From: Periconia sp. R9002
Taxonomy: Eukaryota > Ascomycota > Dothideomycetes > Pleosporales > Periconiaceae
Direction: 5' to 3'
DNA length: 64,000 nucleotides
Assembly (NCBI GenBank): GCA_023627715.1
Contig: JAMAHW010000116.1
Coordinates: 1-64,000 of the forward strand
Part shown: positions 22,838 to 34,368 of the stretch, in pieces
Layout of the letters: the number at the start of each line of letters is the position of its first letter
How positions within the stretch are numbered: position 1 is the stretch's first letter
The notes under the pieces: model-generated
Databases searched by the model: none
What the model saw: only the letters and a program-made list of their open reading frames with translations
Told to the model about the DNA's origin: nothing
Translations under genes and position numbers: made by a program

Positions 22838-24813
22838 GATCTTTGTGGAGGTTGTGGATCTTGATGTTTCTATACGTGAGGATGATGTATCATCCACTAT
22901 CGTTTCTCCGACAGGAGGATTCGTTTTGGCTCGCTATGTATCGTGGAAGTGAAGTGCCGGTGAGAATTCCCGTCGATTGAGAGTTCACACAGGTTGGAGA
23001 TACAGAGTAAACGGACTGTAGTATCCCATCCAGACGAAATACCCCAAGAGTGTGAACTGCTCAAGGAGAAACACACTAGAAATACAGAATCATTCACAAC
23101 ATCATCCAACATGAAGTCCCCCCTCCTCAAGTATCTATCCTCTCACCCAAAAAAGCGGTGAAAACGAACCATAGCCACGGCTCCCTTTGCGACTGCGTGT
23201 CGGATTGGTAGTCTTTCCTGTCTTCTCCCTTCGCCTGTATACATATTCTTTGCGCGGCTGACTGACTGGCTGGCTGGCTCCCGTCTTTTCATGTCCCGCT
23301 AGAGCCGACGGGAGAGGTTTCTCGGGATAACGCACATTTCCGAGACGTATGAGTCGTGAAAGATGGCAGCAGAGAGGGCTGGGGTATACAGCATCGATTG
23401 ACTGCCAGGAATTCGGTATTAAGAAAAGGAAGCCGCGTTCTTTGTTTTTTTTTGCGGGACGGAGGAATCTGCGCAGGTTTCTGATTTTGACGATTGCCGT
23501 TTTTTTTCTGCCCTAGCAACGGCGACCTGCACGCTTTTGTGAAAGGTGGTGTTGGTACCCAGGTTCCTGGCCTCCGTCGGGAAGGTGCACGAGCTGTCTT
23601 CCTGTCAATTTTGTTTTTTTGCTGAGAGGAGCATATTTTGACCCGTCATAGCAGAAGCGAGTTTGCGCTCTTTGTGAAAAAGAGCTGCCATTTCTCGGGA
23701 GGGGGGTTGGTTAACGTTTTTGTGTGGTGTATCTTGTACCTTCCACTTAGTTCGGCATTGCGGGTTGGAATTGAATAGTGGGAGTATTGGAAGGGAAATG
23801 GAGCATGATGTTTTGGTGATAAGACTATGAGATAACTAAGATGTACAGAGATATGTTGGACATCAGTCAAGTGCCGCGGTAATCAAACAGTCGCAATGGA
23901 ACACCGATAGAGAGATCCAGACAGAAGGGGACAGAATGTAGAGATCGTGATTCTCAGTATTGATTCTCGTTTGATGGTACGGAGACTGAATCATTCAGAA
24001 GGAAACCTGCAGACGGTGAGCGTGAAGTGGCAAATGTCTCCAGATCGTTGGGTCTCCAGCCTTTCAACTGATTCCCAAAATTATTGCGGAGTACCCCGCC
24101 GAGCTTTAAGTCTGGGAAAGTATTTATGACAAGAAATCAAATAAGGAAAGAGAAACGCCCAGTCGTCGATTGGGGTGGGGGAAAGGGGTTTGGGCTGCCT
24201 GAGGATGAATTCTAAGACTTCTCGTTTAGGTACGGACGATCTTCCAGCACAGCAATTCTGGTTTCAAAAACAGTCTCCAGACGATAGGTATGCGGATCAG
24301 CGGCGAGATATCTGAGAACATGCTATGTTGACGGGAACGGGTAGCTGCTCATAGCAGTTTCTGGTAACATGTCGTGTCTTTCTCACCGCCATTTCGTGGT
24401 GCAAGAACAGTGAAAAATAAAAAATGGAAACTTGGTATAGAGAATAATGCCAGACAGCATTTCCTGTCATGGATTGTATGTGTCTTGAGATGGAGTGAGG
24501 AGTGAAAGGGTTGCTCACGTGAGCCGGCTCGAGCTGCGCGGAGATGCGCTAGTACGCAAAAGGGATGGCTCACATTTTCATCTGAAGTCGCGACTCGGAG
24601 AAAAGTTGACGACGCCGGTATCTTCATCTCAGCGCAAGCACCATCAATTCGTCAGGTCCCGGGGAATCGCATTGTATGTTTCTAAATAGAAAGACAAGAA
24701 CTCAATCGCTCATCAATTGCTGAACAGACCACCTACCGAACGTGTTGCACACCCTCGCTCTCACCCAACCCTTGCATCCCCCACGACGAGCTCGACTTCA
24801 CCACCAACACAAA
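22838..24813. other. Long intergenic region, no gene seen
   Basis: Nearly 2 kb without a convincing coding frame on either strand. Short frames have skewed composition and no homology I recognise. The right end includes the uL30m promoter. Confidence 0.5.
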
Positions 24814-25098
24814 ATGGCCTACTTTCGCATAACCCTGATGCGCTCCGGCATTGGTATGCCCCAGAAGGTGCAAGGAGTACTTCACGCACTCGGTCTCCGC
24901 AAACGCATGACAACCGTCTACCACCCCGTCTCGCCATCTGTTGCCGGTCAAATCATGCGCATCAAGGAGCTGGTCGACGTCAAGGAGGTGGATTCGTACA
25001 TGAGCAAGCAACAAATTCGCCAGGCGAGACGGCCTGATCCGGGATACTACGTTGAGAAGAGGGGGAAGGAGGCTATGGAGGGATACAGGGACGCTTGA
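24814..25098 (+). CDS. MRPL33: Mitochondrial large-subunit ribosomal protein uL30m
   Basis: Small ribosomal protein of the mitochondrial large subunit (L30 family; the yeast orthologue is Mrpl33). Single exon, 94 aa, from ATG at 24814 in a CACAAAATGG context. The sequence starts MAYFRITLMRSGIGMPQ and shows the L30 signature of LGLRKRMTTVYHPVSPSVAGQIMRIKELV, followed by a short C-terminal extension YYVEKRGKEAMEGYRDA. An in-frame upstream extension has no ATG. It is plus strand, upstream of the SET gene on the same strand. Confidence 0.9.
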   Translation: MAYFRITLMRSGIGMPQKVQGVLHALGLRKRMTTVYHPVSPSVAGQIMRIKELVDVKEVDSYMSKQQIRQARRPDPGYYVEKRGKEAMEGYRDA

Positions 25099-25578
25099 AT
25101 GTGGAAAAGGTGGCGTCGAAGAGGAAGCTGTATGATATGAGTGGAGCAGATGGGGAAAGAGGATCGTTGTGCATATACCTGGCGTTTTCCTTGGGATCTT
25201 TGGAATTGTGTACAGTATGTTTGGTGGATACGATGCTGTGAGCAGTATTCAAGGCGAGGAAGACTGTACTAAAACTTCCGAGCAGAGTCTCGTTAGGCTT
25301 TGCGTTCAAGAATACATATCCGATATCGCCTCCAATTCTTCGACCTCTATACAATGGGTAGAATCGCTGGAATATGTGTGTGGCCTGCAGAATGTTGCAC
25401 TAGCACAGTGACATGCAGACACTGCGACGGCGTTGGAGCGAAACACGTTTCATTCAATCCACCTCCCCAAAGTTCCATCCGTTCAAAAAGCAACCATGCG
25501 ACTCTATTAAATGGGTTATTCCGCTCACCTCCTCGTAACTTCGCATGCTCAGCAGCAATCGATCCTATCCTAAGAATC
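25099..25578. other. Intergenic between uL30m and SET-domain gene
   Basis: About 480 bp. The frame of the downstream gene is open from 25300 but has no ATG until 25579. Holds the uL30m 3' UTR and the promoter of the SET gene. Confidence 0.5.
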
Positions 25579-26679
25579 ATGCTTTTCGCCCTCCTCATCT
25601 CCCTCGCATCCTCCCTCCCAACAACCCACGCCTCCACACCAACCTGCAAACCGCCCTCCATATCCCTCCTCCCTCCCACATGTCCCTATCCCCCAGAACC
25701 CTACCTCATTCTCCCAACCCCAAATAAAGGCCTCGGCGTCTTCGCCCGGCACGACCTCCCCCCAGGAACCCTCATCCTCCGTGAACCTCCCATCCTTACC
25801 ATCCCCACACCACCCTTCAAAAAAGGCGCTGGTTACCCTATGCCATCCATCTCCACCGCCGTGCGAACCGCATTCTCTAAACTCACGCCCTCCTCCCAAA
25901 CCGCCATCCTCTCCCTCCACCACCACGCCTTCCCTAGGGAACTCCTCAAGGGCGACGGCTGGACAGATGTCTTGGGCTACATCTTCCGCACCAACGCGTA
26001 CAATACGGGCAACGACATCGCACTCTTCCCACGCATCGCGCGCATCAATCATAGTTGCCGCCCCAACGCCGCGTACGTGTGGAACGAGAGGGAAAGGAAG
26101 CGCGTGGTTTATGCTAGCCGTACGATTCGTGCGGGTGAAGAGATTTCAGACTCGTATATCCCGCTATTGATACCACGTGAGGAGCGCAGAAGACGATTGG
26201 AGCGGTACGGGTTTGAATGCGCGTGCGAAGCATGTTTACTGCGTGGCAAAAAAGCAAGACAATCCGATGAACGGAGAGTAAAAATCTCCACCCTCTTCCA
26301 AGAATTAGAAGCATACACCAATACCACCTCCCTGACATTCCCCTCTTCCTCCCTCATCTCCTCCTCCTCATCCCCACCATCACCCCAAGCGGAAGAAGCA
26401 GCAACAGCCGCCGCAAAAAAATCTCTCCACCTCCTCTCCCTCCTCGAACAAGAACAGCTCGCGGATTACTACGCAAGAGCGTATAAAGCAGTCGCCGTGA
26501 CGCACGCGCGCGTGCGGAATTGGGAGGTTGCGACGTTGTGGGCGAATAGGGGGTTTGAGAGGAGGGTTATGGAGGATGCGGGGAGTCCTTGGACGATGGA
26601 GATGGCGGAGCTGACGGGGAGGTTTATTGCGGAGTGGGAGAGGAGTTTGTTGGGGGTGGCGACGACGGGGAAGGTGTAG
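25579..26679 (+). CDS. SET-domain protein with predicted signal peptide
   Basis: Single exon of 366 aa from ATG 25579. Residues 1-19 (MLFALLISLASSLPTTHAS) look like a signal peptide. The SET domain begins with GLGVFARHDLPPGTLILREPP, followed by a divergent middle, the catalytic-core motif ARINHSCRPNAAYVWN, RTIRAGEEISDSYIPL and a post-SET-like CACEAC cysteine cluster. This order matches fungal SET proteins of the SMYD/SET5-like type, which methylate lysines of histones or other proteins. Substrate unknown. A secretory N-terminus is odd for a lysine methyltransferase and could instead be a membrane anchor or a wrongly chosen start; the open frame extends upstream without ATG. Codon use shifts from CCC-rich to G-rich in the last 200 bp. 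Confidence 0.8.
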   Translation: MLFALLISLASSLPTTHASTPTCKPPSISLLPPTCPYPPEPYLILPTPNKGLGVFARHDLPPGTLILREPPILTIPTPPFKKGAGYPMPSISTAVRTAFSKLTPSSQTAILSLHHHAFPRELLKGDGWTDVLGYIFRTNAYNTGNDIALFPRIARINHSCRPNAAYVWNERERKRVVYASRTIRAGEEISDSYIPLLIPREERRRRLERYGFECACEACLLRGKKARQSDERRVKISTLFQELEAYTNTTSLTFPSSSLISSSSSPPSPQAEEAATAAAKKSLHLLSLLEQEQLADYYARAYKAVAVTHARVRNWEVATLWANRGFERRVMEDAGSPWTMEMAELTGRFIAEWERSLLGVATTGKV

Positions 26680-27287
26680 GGTTATTTACGTTGGTCATGG
26701 GGTGTGGGTGGATATATGTATGCGAACATGGGGTTTTTTTTTAGTGTGCTGAGACGTATGCTTCGATATTTTTTCTCTAAGCTCCAATTTTAACATTTCT
26801 AAAACCTAGGTACCCAGCTAATCAGTATTTCTTTTTTTTGGCCTGCAGCAACATTATCATAGCAATGAAATTCACATCTTCTTCTTTCTTACTAACTTAC
26901 ACTATGTTAGCAGAAACCAACTTATTCAAATCTTGAGAGCCAAGTAGGCGTTGTTCCTAGCTCATCTTGAGAAATGAACCCAAGCAAGGAGGATAAAGAG
27001 ATCTATAGATGAATTACAGATAAACAATCGACATGATATAGAGCTTTCCTAGGTTTCCTTCGATAACGCCGGCCCTTGCAACCAGCGTAAGTCTCAACCA
27101 ATACTCGTTCCAAGTGCTACCGTTTCTATTCTTACAGTGAGATATTAGTCCCTTCGAGTCCAGATAATAATAAATAATCACGAGTGCCTAGCCTAGGTGA
27201 ATAAGGATAGCCTCCATAGCAAATTATTGTGCTTTGTATCCACATCTGAATCCAAATATGTCAACACAACACACGCCAGTCTCCATC
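26680..27287. other. Convergent intergenic region
   Basis: About 600 bp, AT-rich, between convergent genes. No gene seen. Confidence 0.6.
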
Positions 27288-28955
27288 TCAAAATTTGCAG
27301 CTCGACGAAGCATATTTGGTACACAGCTTCTTCATGTAACGAATTGCATCATCCCGATAACCCCTACTATATATTGCATAGTGATTGAGATAGTGATACC
27401 TACGCGAACATTTAGATTAGCCTGAAACTCAATTCCCTGATGAGAATACTTACAACTCATAGAGATCCATTCGATCGTCATACTCTTTCTTAGGATCGGT
27501 TTTTGGGACAAGCTGATGATATTCATTGGAGAACCCAGCCGAGAACCCTCCGAACATCCTCATGAGGCAAAGCTCAAACTCCGAGTGTGCATATGCACAC
27601 GAAGGATCGTAAGTCACTGGCTCAATGCCATCGCGGTAGTCGAATTTCCCCTTGGAGCGATTACCTTCCCAAAGGTCTCCGTGAATGAGGACGGGTTTGA
27701 TGCCAGCAGTGCCACCCAAATGACCATTGCTTAGGAGTCTCGGAACAACACACCTGATAAGTGTATCTAACAACTCGTTAAGTTCAGTGTCCGTTCCGTG
27801 GTTTTCTTCGATGAGTCGGCAAATGTGGCGCAGGCGGTTTTCACCGTAGAACTCGGCCCATGAGGGGATCCAGTCATTCTTTTGCGGGGTCGAGCCGCAG
27901 TATGTTGTTATGGGGAATCCAAACATAGGCTTTGAAAATCCTGGAGGTACTGGGGCCGGTGTGTTGTGAAGCTTAGCTACCTTTTGAGCAAGAGACAAGT
28001 CGGTGCCTCGACCGAAGCCTGCATCCTCTGTGTCCTCGTCAATCCATTCTCTGACCAGGTAGTATGTCTCGGAAGAAGAAAATTTTCCCCATGTGATTGT
28101 ACGAGGGACGAGTGTAGGAACTGCTTGATGCAACAACTCCAGGGATATGTATTCGCGTATGATCGTTAGTAATATTCCCCTAGACCTGGAAACGCACTTA
28201 CTTTCAAACATTTCTTTCTTGCTTCCGGACTTCATGTAGAAGTACTTCTTCCCACCGTTCACGTTGGCTGTGATTTTCTCAGGAACGAAGAACCCAGCAG
28301 CTTGATGCGGTTGCACAGTGGAAGTGAGGGGGTCAAGCTGCAATGCTTCGGCGACACTAACATCCACGATAGGCAACTCGACAGGTGTCACGGTACCGTT
28401 AGTATAGTTTCCCATGTTCCTCTCCGCATCCTTCAATATGGAGGCAATATCATCATGGTCATTCACATGTGCGAGAGTGTGTGGAGTATGCCCGAGTTTG
28501 TCGACAACTCTAGGGTCGGCGCCATGATCAAGCAAGGCTCGGATGATGCCTTCGTGACCAGTTGTAGCTGCATGGTGTAAGGCTGTGTGACCGATAGTGT
28601 TCTTCATGTTGACGTTGGGACTCCTGGCTAATATCAGTTCCACACATCGGAAATGACTACGCCATGCAGCCTGATGAAGTGGAGTATCCGCTTCGTCGTA
28701 TGCCGTCGCATCAACATCAGATCCAGATTCGAGAAGGGTGTTGACCACCTTCTCATGACCACCCCACGTAGCGTGATGAAGCGGAGTGCTGCCGTCACCA
28801 TTCTTAGCCTGTACATTGGCCCCGTGTTTGATGAGCAGCTTCACGGTCTCATGATGCCCATTCCAAGCCGCATTGTGTAAGGCGTTCCATCCATTGTAAT
28901 CGGATTGATTGATGTCGCATCCAGATTCAAGAAAAAGGCGGATCGTGATAGCTAG
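27288..28955 (-). CDS. Ankyrin-repeat and fructosamine-3-kinase-like fusion; 5' end open
   Basis: The minus-strand frame is open from 28955 (after a CTAG acceptor-like site) to 27454, then joins a last exon 27399-27288 across a 54-nt intron. The first ~170 residues are about five ankyrin repeats (NGWNALHNAAWNGHHETVKLL, GSTPLHHATWGGHEKVVNTLL, DTPLHQAAWRSHFRCVELIL, GHTALHHAATTGHEGIIRALL). The rest is a fructosamine/ketosamine-3-kinase fold, which phosphorylates glycated protein amines: FYMKSGSKKEMFES, REYISLELLHQAVPTLVP, catalytic HGDLWEGN and TYDPSCAYAHSEFEL, ending YHYLNHYAIYSRGYRDDAI. No start codon is found in frame; the gene may have an upstream exon or be truncated near 28955. At 28157-28201 a 45-nt segment has a perfect GTAAGT donor and TACTAAC branch but no AG at the expected end; it stays in frame if unspliced. 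Confidence 0.7.
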
Positions 28956-29632
28956 CTAGTACTACCAATACACATATACACAACCACGAGATCCATCACC
29001 GTGTGACACGATCCCACTAATTCGGTGCTTTAGCTGAATGATGCCATTAACAGCGGAAAACCTGTGCTATGCTTGCGAACACCCCAAGATCGTCAACTGA
29101 TACATGCTACTAATGTAGACGATTAATGTAGACGTTGCGACTTTTTACTTTACATAGACGGCTCCGATAACCAACTATTTTATCTCAAGATCATCTTATG
29201 CATTTTCGTTTACAAGCTCGTAGAGCAATACCTGGCATTTTAACACCCCGGTGCTGGTTATTCACCCTCCGATGCTCCGACGCTACGATGGAAAATGACA
29301 ACTCACCGACAAATCAGGCCGAGTTGTACAAAAAGTGACATGTGGAACCAGCACAAGGGGGTTATTAACGCCAGGGCCATCGAATCACATCGAGTTGTAT
29401 ACAAATTTTAAGAAGATCTTAGATGGCCCTGGCGTAGAACCCACTCGTGCCGGTTCCACATGCCAGCACTTGTATGGTGTATCCACCCCGAGGCTCGTAC
29501 GAGGACCATCTACTATATACGAGTTATGATCGTCCATTTTGCTGTGTCTCAGGTATTGATAATATCGTTGCTACAACCGTTCCGACACGTAGAACACGCC
29601 CCGAACGCATACGTTGATCCTGAGTTTTCACT
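28956..29632. other. Intergenic with palindromic element
   Basis: Spacer between divergent genes. It contains a ~124-bp hairpin (29339-29462). No gene seen. A missing first exon of the ankyrin gene might lie here but I could not identify it. Confidence 0.5.
29339..29462. repeat. Imperfect palindrome, ~42-bp arms
   Basis: Left arm 29339-29381 begins CATGTGGAACCAGCAC and ends GCCAGGGCCATC; right arm 29421-29462 is its imperfect reverse complement (AGATGGCCCTGGC to GGTTCCACATG). The 39-bp loop is AT-rich. It resembles a small foldback transposable element (MITE). Confidence 0.8.
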
Positions 29633-31385
29633 ATGAGGAATCTACACCACTCGCAATATCTTTCTGCCTTTTTGCAAAACAAGCAAATACCAGTGCTTGT
29701 TGGTTTCATTGTTGGAGTAGTAAGATTACCCATCATCACTGCGTTTTAACGACTTGTTGACCAAAACATAGACTATCTTACGATTCATCCTCATTTGCTT
29801 ATACAATGTGTACTTTCACCCTTTGCGTAAATGTAGGCCAATTCTCTTAGTTCAAACGTGGGAGTCCACTAAGCCGTTCCCACAGTCCCCGGCCCAAAAC
29901 TTGCAGCAGCTACAGGCTTGGTTTTCTTCTACAAAGTCATACGTGGCGAAGAGGTCTCATGGGAAACAGAAACACACAAGAAATATGGTGAAGTCGTCCG
30001 GCTTGGGCCTGATCGATTGAGTTACATAACACCCCGCGCTTGGAAAGACATCTCTGGCCCCGGAGCGGGCAAGCGCCTCGAGAATACCAAAGACCTATCG
30101 ACGTTTGGTCCGGATTTGCACGGCATGAGATCCCTGGGCTCTCAGCCTGATACAATGGTTCACAGGTCGCAACGAAGGGTCTTTGCACCGGCGTTTAGCG
30201 ACAAGGCTTTGAAGCTGCAGGAGCCCTTGATCCTCGGGTACCTGAATTCACTTGTAAGGATCATCAGAAACAAGGCAACAAGCAATCCAGTTATTGGGTT
30301 TGATATTGTTACATTACTCAATTGTATCACCTTTGATGTCATGGCGGATCTGGCTTTTGGAGAGCCCCTTGGTCTCCTCGATCAATCCGAATTAACACCT
30401 TGGGTCCAGGCAATCCTCGGAAACGTCCGAAGAATGTCCATCTCACGTCTGGCACGCGAGTATAAGGTTTTGAATTTTTTGGTCAAGAGGTTCACTCCCA
30501 AAGAGGTCCTCGAAGGCGCGCATTTCCACTACAACCACTCCTATGAGCGGGTAGAGAAGCGGCTGGAGCGAGGCATCGACATCGGAAAACCCGACATATG
30601 GAAGCTTGCAATGGAGAAGACGGACGACCTGTCAGACTTATCAAAGAGGCAGATGACGGCCCATGCACAAGCATTCATGATGGCTGGAACGGAGACGACC
30701 GCGACATTACTGAGCGGCCTGACATTCCTCTTGCTGAAGCATCCACATTACATGCAGAGGCTCCAGGACGAAGTGCGCGCGCTGAAAAAGGAGGAGTTAA
30801 CCCTTGAGAACTTAGCCCGACTGCCTTTCCTGAACGCGTGTATTCAAGAAGGTCTCAGGATCTACCCACCCGGCCCAATTGCATTCTTCCGCATCACACC
30901 CAAGGGCGGCAACATGATCTGTGGAGAATGGGTACCAGAAGGCGTACGTACATCTCACAACAAACATAAACTGCATGACAGCTAACCGAGCCATCGCATC
31001 AGACCCGTGTTGCCATCCCTCATTTTGCTGCCTACCACCACCCTTCCAATTTCAAAGATCCCGACTCCTTTATTCCAGAGCGCTGGCTCCCTGGATCTGG
31101 CTACGATAGCGACCGCAAAGATGCACTCAACCCATTCTCAGTTGGGCCGCGCAATTGCATCGGTCAGAAGTGAGTTTGTCCAGTATACGGAAGCTTTCGA
31201 GAAAACAGAGATCGCTAACGCTTTGAGGTAGCCTGGCTAACCACGAGATGCGCGTGATTCTGGCGCATCTTACGTGGCACTTCGACTTCGAGCTGTGTCC
31301 AGAAAGTACAGATTGGCTCAATCAGAAGGTCCACTTCCTGTGGGCTAAGTCCCCACTCCTGGTCAAGGCGAGATATATTAGGTAG
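29633..31385 (+). CDS. Cytochrome P450 monooxygenase
   Basis: Membrane-bound heme monooxygenase of unknown substrate. Exons: 29633-29719, 29772-29832, 29886-30943, 31003-31169 and 31232-31385, giving 508 aa. The N-terminal anchor is split by introns (VLVGFIVGV, then TILRFILICLYNVYF), followed by the fungal hinge FHPLRKFPGPKLAAATG. The I-helix has AGTETTATL, the K-helix EGLRIYPP, then PERWLPGSG and the heme loop PFSVGPRNCIGQN with the cysteine near residue 453. The catalytic elements are complete, so it is likely functional. Upstream is the palindrome at 29339. The subfamily resembles fungal pisatin demethylase/benzoate hydroxylase-like P450s; no finer assignment. Confidence 0.92.
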
Positions 31386-32968
31386 ATATGTAGAAGTGCG
31401 ATTGGAATAGCCAGAGTACTGTCTTGTACAGAATTGGAAAATATCCTCCAAGCGACGATTGAATCGACATCTAACTAATAACGCTTCCTACGTGTACCTA
31501 GCAATGCCAGGAGACTTCAAGTCAGATCCAGCACCGCTGCGTAGGTCATTTGTTCTCATACATACGGTTCTGTTCATCTTGGAAAGACTGCGCATTATTA
31601 AGTATTCCTGGGCATATTTCCATGGCGTTGTCCTATTATTAACAATGTGATTCTACAGTGTCTGTAAAATGCTAACTCATTAAAACATATCAATTTCCAA
31701 AATAATTTCGTACACTAATCGATGTCTTGTCGATCAGAACAGAGCTAACTTACCTCGCCGAAAAGCTATATTGCTCGCTCAAGATCTCAGCACTCAAATT
31801 TTTTTGCGATTAATCCTCTGCTAACCTGAACCGAACCCTCAGCCAGCAGCACTAATATAACGGAAACAAGTTCGCATTATCTTTTCGCATCCCTGCCGCT
31901 TTTCCGAAACAGTAGTCGGTCGTCGTATCGCACAGAGCCATTTACATTACTCGTATCGATCTAGTAGCATGCTAGATGCTCATCATTCATTATCCCCATT
32001 ACACAACAGCATGGCCTAGAGACCACACGTTACTGCCAGAATCATCGGATTGATGTAGTATTTCTGGAAAGAAACGCATGTTTTTGGTTTTGTACCTAGA
32101 CGGAGCGAGATAGGAGAACAGAAAGAAATGTTCATCTAGCTTGTTTGACTTAGCGTAGCCTAGACGCGATGTCAGATCGTCTCCACTAGTGCTGCACGCC
32201 ATCAGTTTTCCTGAGTTCTAGCGCCTTGCCATCCCACTTTCGTTTCGAAACAGAGAGACGGAAATGTCGAATTGTTTTGTTGTTTGTATGCGGAGTTGTA
32301 GAGGGAAACCAGCTAGTGGTTAGTTGTTAGCACGTATTAATACCAATGTGAATGTGCAAGACGCGACGAAATCCAGATCCTACAAGATTGACAGAACGAA
32401 TTAGACAAAATATCTTGGTAGCAATAATATGAAGCCAAAGGCCAGCAATTCTACCATTGTATGTGTGGAAGGTGAGCGCTGACCAGCAACCTTGAGGGTC
32501 AGATCATTAAGAGCACTCAGTGCTACCTGTCATGGTCAATGTATCGTTTGACATTCAAATAAGCTTTCTGCTGCTACTCAGCCCCATCAATTTAAGAGCT
32601 CCGGCTAGTACTATGTATAGCGACTCTAGTGTCTCAGCTTCAGATTTCGATATTTCGAAATGAAATATCTACGCAAGGACGCTCTAACCCCACTAGGAAG
32701 ACGGGACAACACCCACGAGATGGGATGAGCAACTAATCCACCAACCCCAGTTCTGATCCTGCGACAGATCGTCAAGGTGTGTATATAAGAACAGTGCTTG
32801 ATCGGATCTGTCTCCAGGTTCTATGTGCAATTGAACTTCTACTCTTGGGACATTGTCTTTTCACCGATTGATCATCGCTTTAGATCGTACTCTCGTTTGC
32901 ATCGTATATCACTATATTAAAACATTCTTTTATACCCTTCTTTGATTTGAGTGTCCCCTTCAATCATA
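31386..32968. other. Long intergenic region
   Basis: About 1.6 kb, AT-rich, with no coding frame. Contains one copy of a 76-bp repeat (32050-32125) and the promoter of the peroxidase gene. Confidence 0.55.
32050..32125 (+). repeat. Short dispersed repeat R2, copy A
   Basis: TTGATGTAG..TTTCTGGAAA..AAACGCATGTTTTTGG..GTACCTAG..CGGAGCGAGATAGG..GAACAGAAAG. The second copy, in the same orientation, is at 37453-37528 with only a few differences. Confidence 0.8.
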
Positions 32969-34034
32969 ATGTATTTCTTCACCCTACACCTCACACTCAT
33001 CCTGGCCGCCACCGTCAACATAAACGCTCTAGCTACCAACCTGCCCGGCTTCTCTTTTATCTCTCTGGGCAAAAAAGTCCCCTTCAAAGCTCCCACCCTC
33101 GAAGTCGCAGATACCAGCGAGGACGACACGTGCAGCAAATGGGCTGCTATTTCCAGCACTCTCACAGAACAATTCTCAGGGCCTGATGGGTGCACGGATG
33201 CTGCACGCGCCGCCATTCGCGCTTCCTTCCATGACTGTTTCAACGGCGCGTGCGATGGGTCGTTGATTCTCGCCGATGAATGCTGGAATCCAGAGAATAG
33301 GGGCATGGAGACGTTTTGCAGTAACTTGGCGACTCTAGCAGACCAGGCGGAAGTTGGATATGGAGATCTCATCCAATTTGCCGCAGGTAAGAATGCACTC
33401 CCTCTTCACGGTTCCTCGTTTATTTCTACTCATCACCTTCCCCTATCCTTATCACCGTGTGCATATTGATCTAACCAAACCCCCAGCCCATGCCATAAAA
33501 ACCTGCCCAGGCGGTCCCACCGTCTCCGTCAAAATCGGTCGTATCGACTCCGACGTCCCCTCCCCCCGCGGAATCCTGCCCAGCGGAAACCGTGACGCCG
33601 AATCCCTCCTCACCCTTTTCTCTTCAAAAGGCTTCTCCGCCATCGACCTCGCGGCTCTCGCCGGCGCGCACACAGCCGCCAAACAGCGCTTCAGTAATCC
33701 TTCCGCCGTCAACGCCTCCCTAGACTCTACGCCCGGAACCTGGGATAATAGCTTCTACAGCGAGACCTCGCAGGGTCGCACCCCGTCCAGTCTGCCTGCT
33801 GATGTGAGCTTGTCGCAGAATATAATAACGCAGATTCCGTGGAGGACGTTTGCGGCGAGCCAGTCGGCATGGAATAGTGCGTTTGTGCCGGCGATGGAGA
33901 AATTGAGTATGATGGGTGTCACGGATGAGACGAGAGATGGGATGGTGGATTGCACGAGTGCGCTTCCTGGGGGGGACACTGCTCCGGATGAGACCAAGTT
34001 GGGTAGGTTGCAGGAGGTGTTCCGGTGGTTTTAA
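32969..34034 (+). CDS. Secreted plant-type (class II-like) heme peroxidase
   Basis: Heme peroxidase that oxidises substrates with H2O2, probably extracellular. Exons 32969-33386 and 33487-34034 across a 100-nt GT-AG intron, 321 aa. A signal peptide is clear (MYFFTLHLTLILAATVN). The distal site RASFHDCFNGACDGSL carries the Arg and His; the proximal heme ligand is the His in LAALAGAHTAAKQRF. Numerous cysteines fit the disulfide pattern of the family (CAZy AA2-like). The C-terminus is PDETKLGRLQEVFRWF. Manganese- or lignin-type substrate residues cannot be judged by eye. Confidence 0.88.
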
Positions 34035-34368
34035 TGTCTGTCCTAGTATCTGAATTGTCATGGTGTTTTCTTCTTCAAGTGATCTATCAATTTGAGTTTA
34101 GGTGTGTAACCCGCGTCGTGACCTTCGTACATGGTCGTTATTTGCGAATTTCTATGTTAGTCTGTGTTAGCCGTTGCACTGCAAAATAAGGTTTATCGGG
34201 TCCCCGCAGTGCCTTTCAGCAATTGTGTTCTAATTACATCACCACGTACGTGTTCATAGCGCACCAATATAATCCAGTTCTCTTCTGGTTTATGATCTAT
34301 CATTCAAAATTCGTTTTCCCACTGCTACCGGTGTTGATTCTGGAATACCCTATAAAACACCGCCTACT
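34035..34368. other. Intergenic
   Basis: About 330 bp between two plus-strand genes; AT-rich, no gene seen. Confidence 0.6.

Noticed and set aside
22838..24813. Several 60-90-codon frames
   Set aside because: No conserved motif, no splice partners and low-complexity composition.
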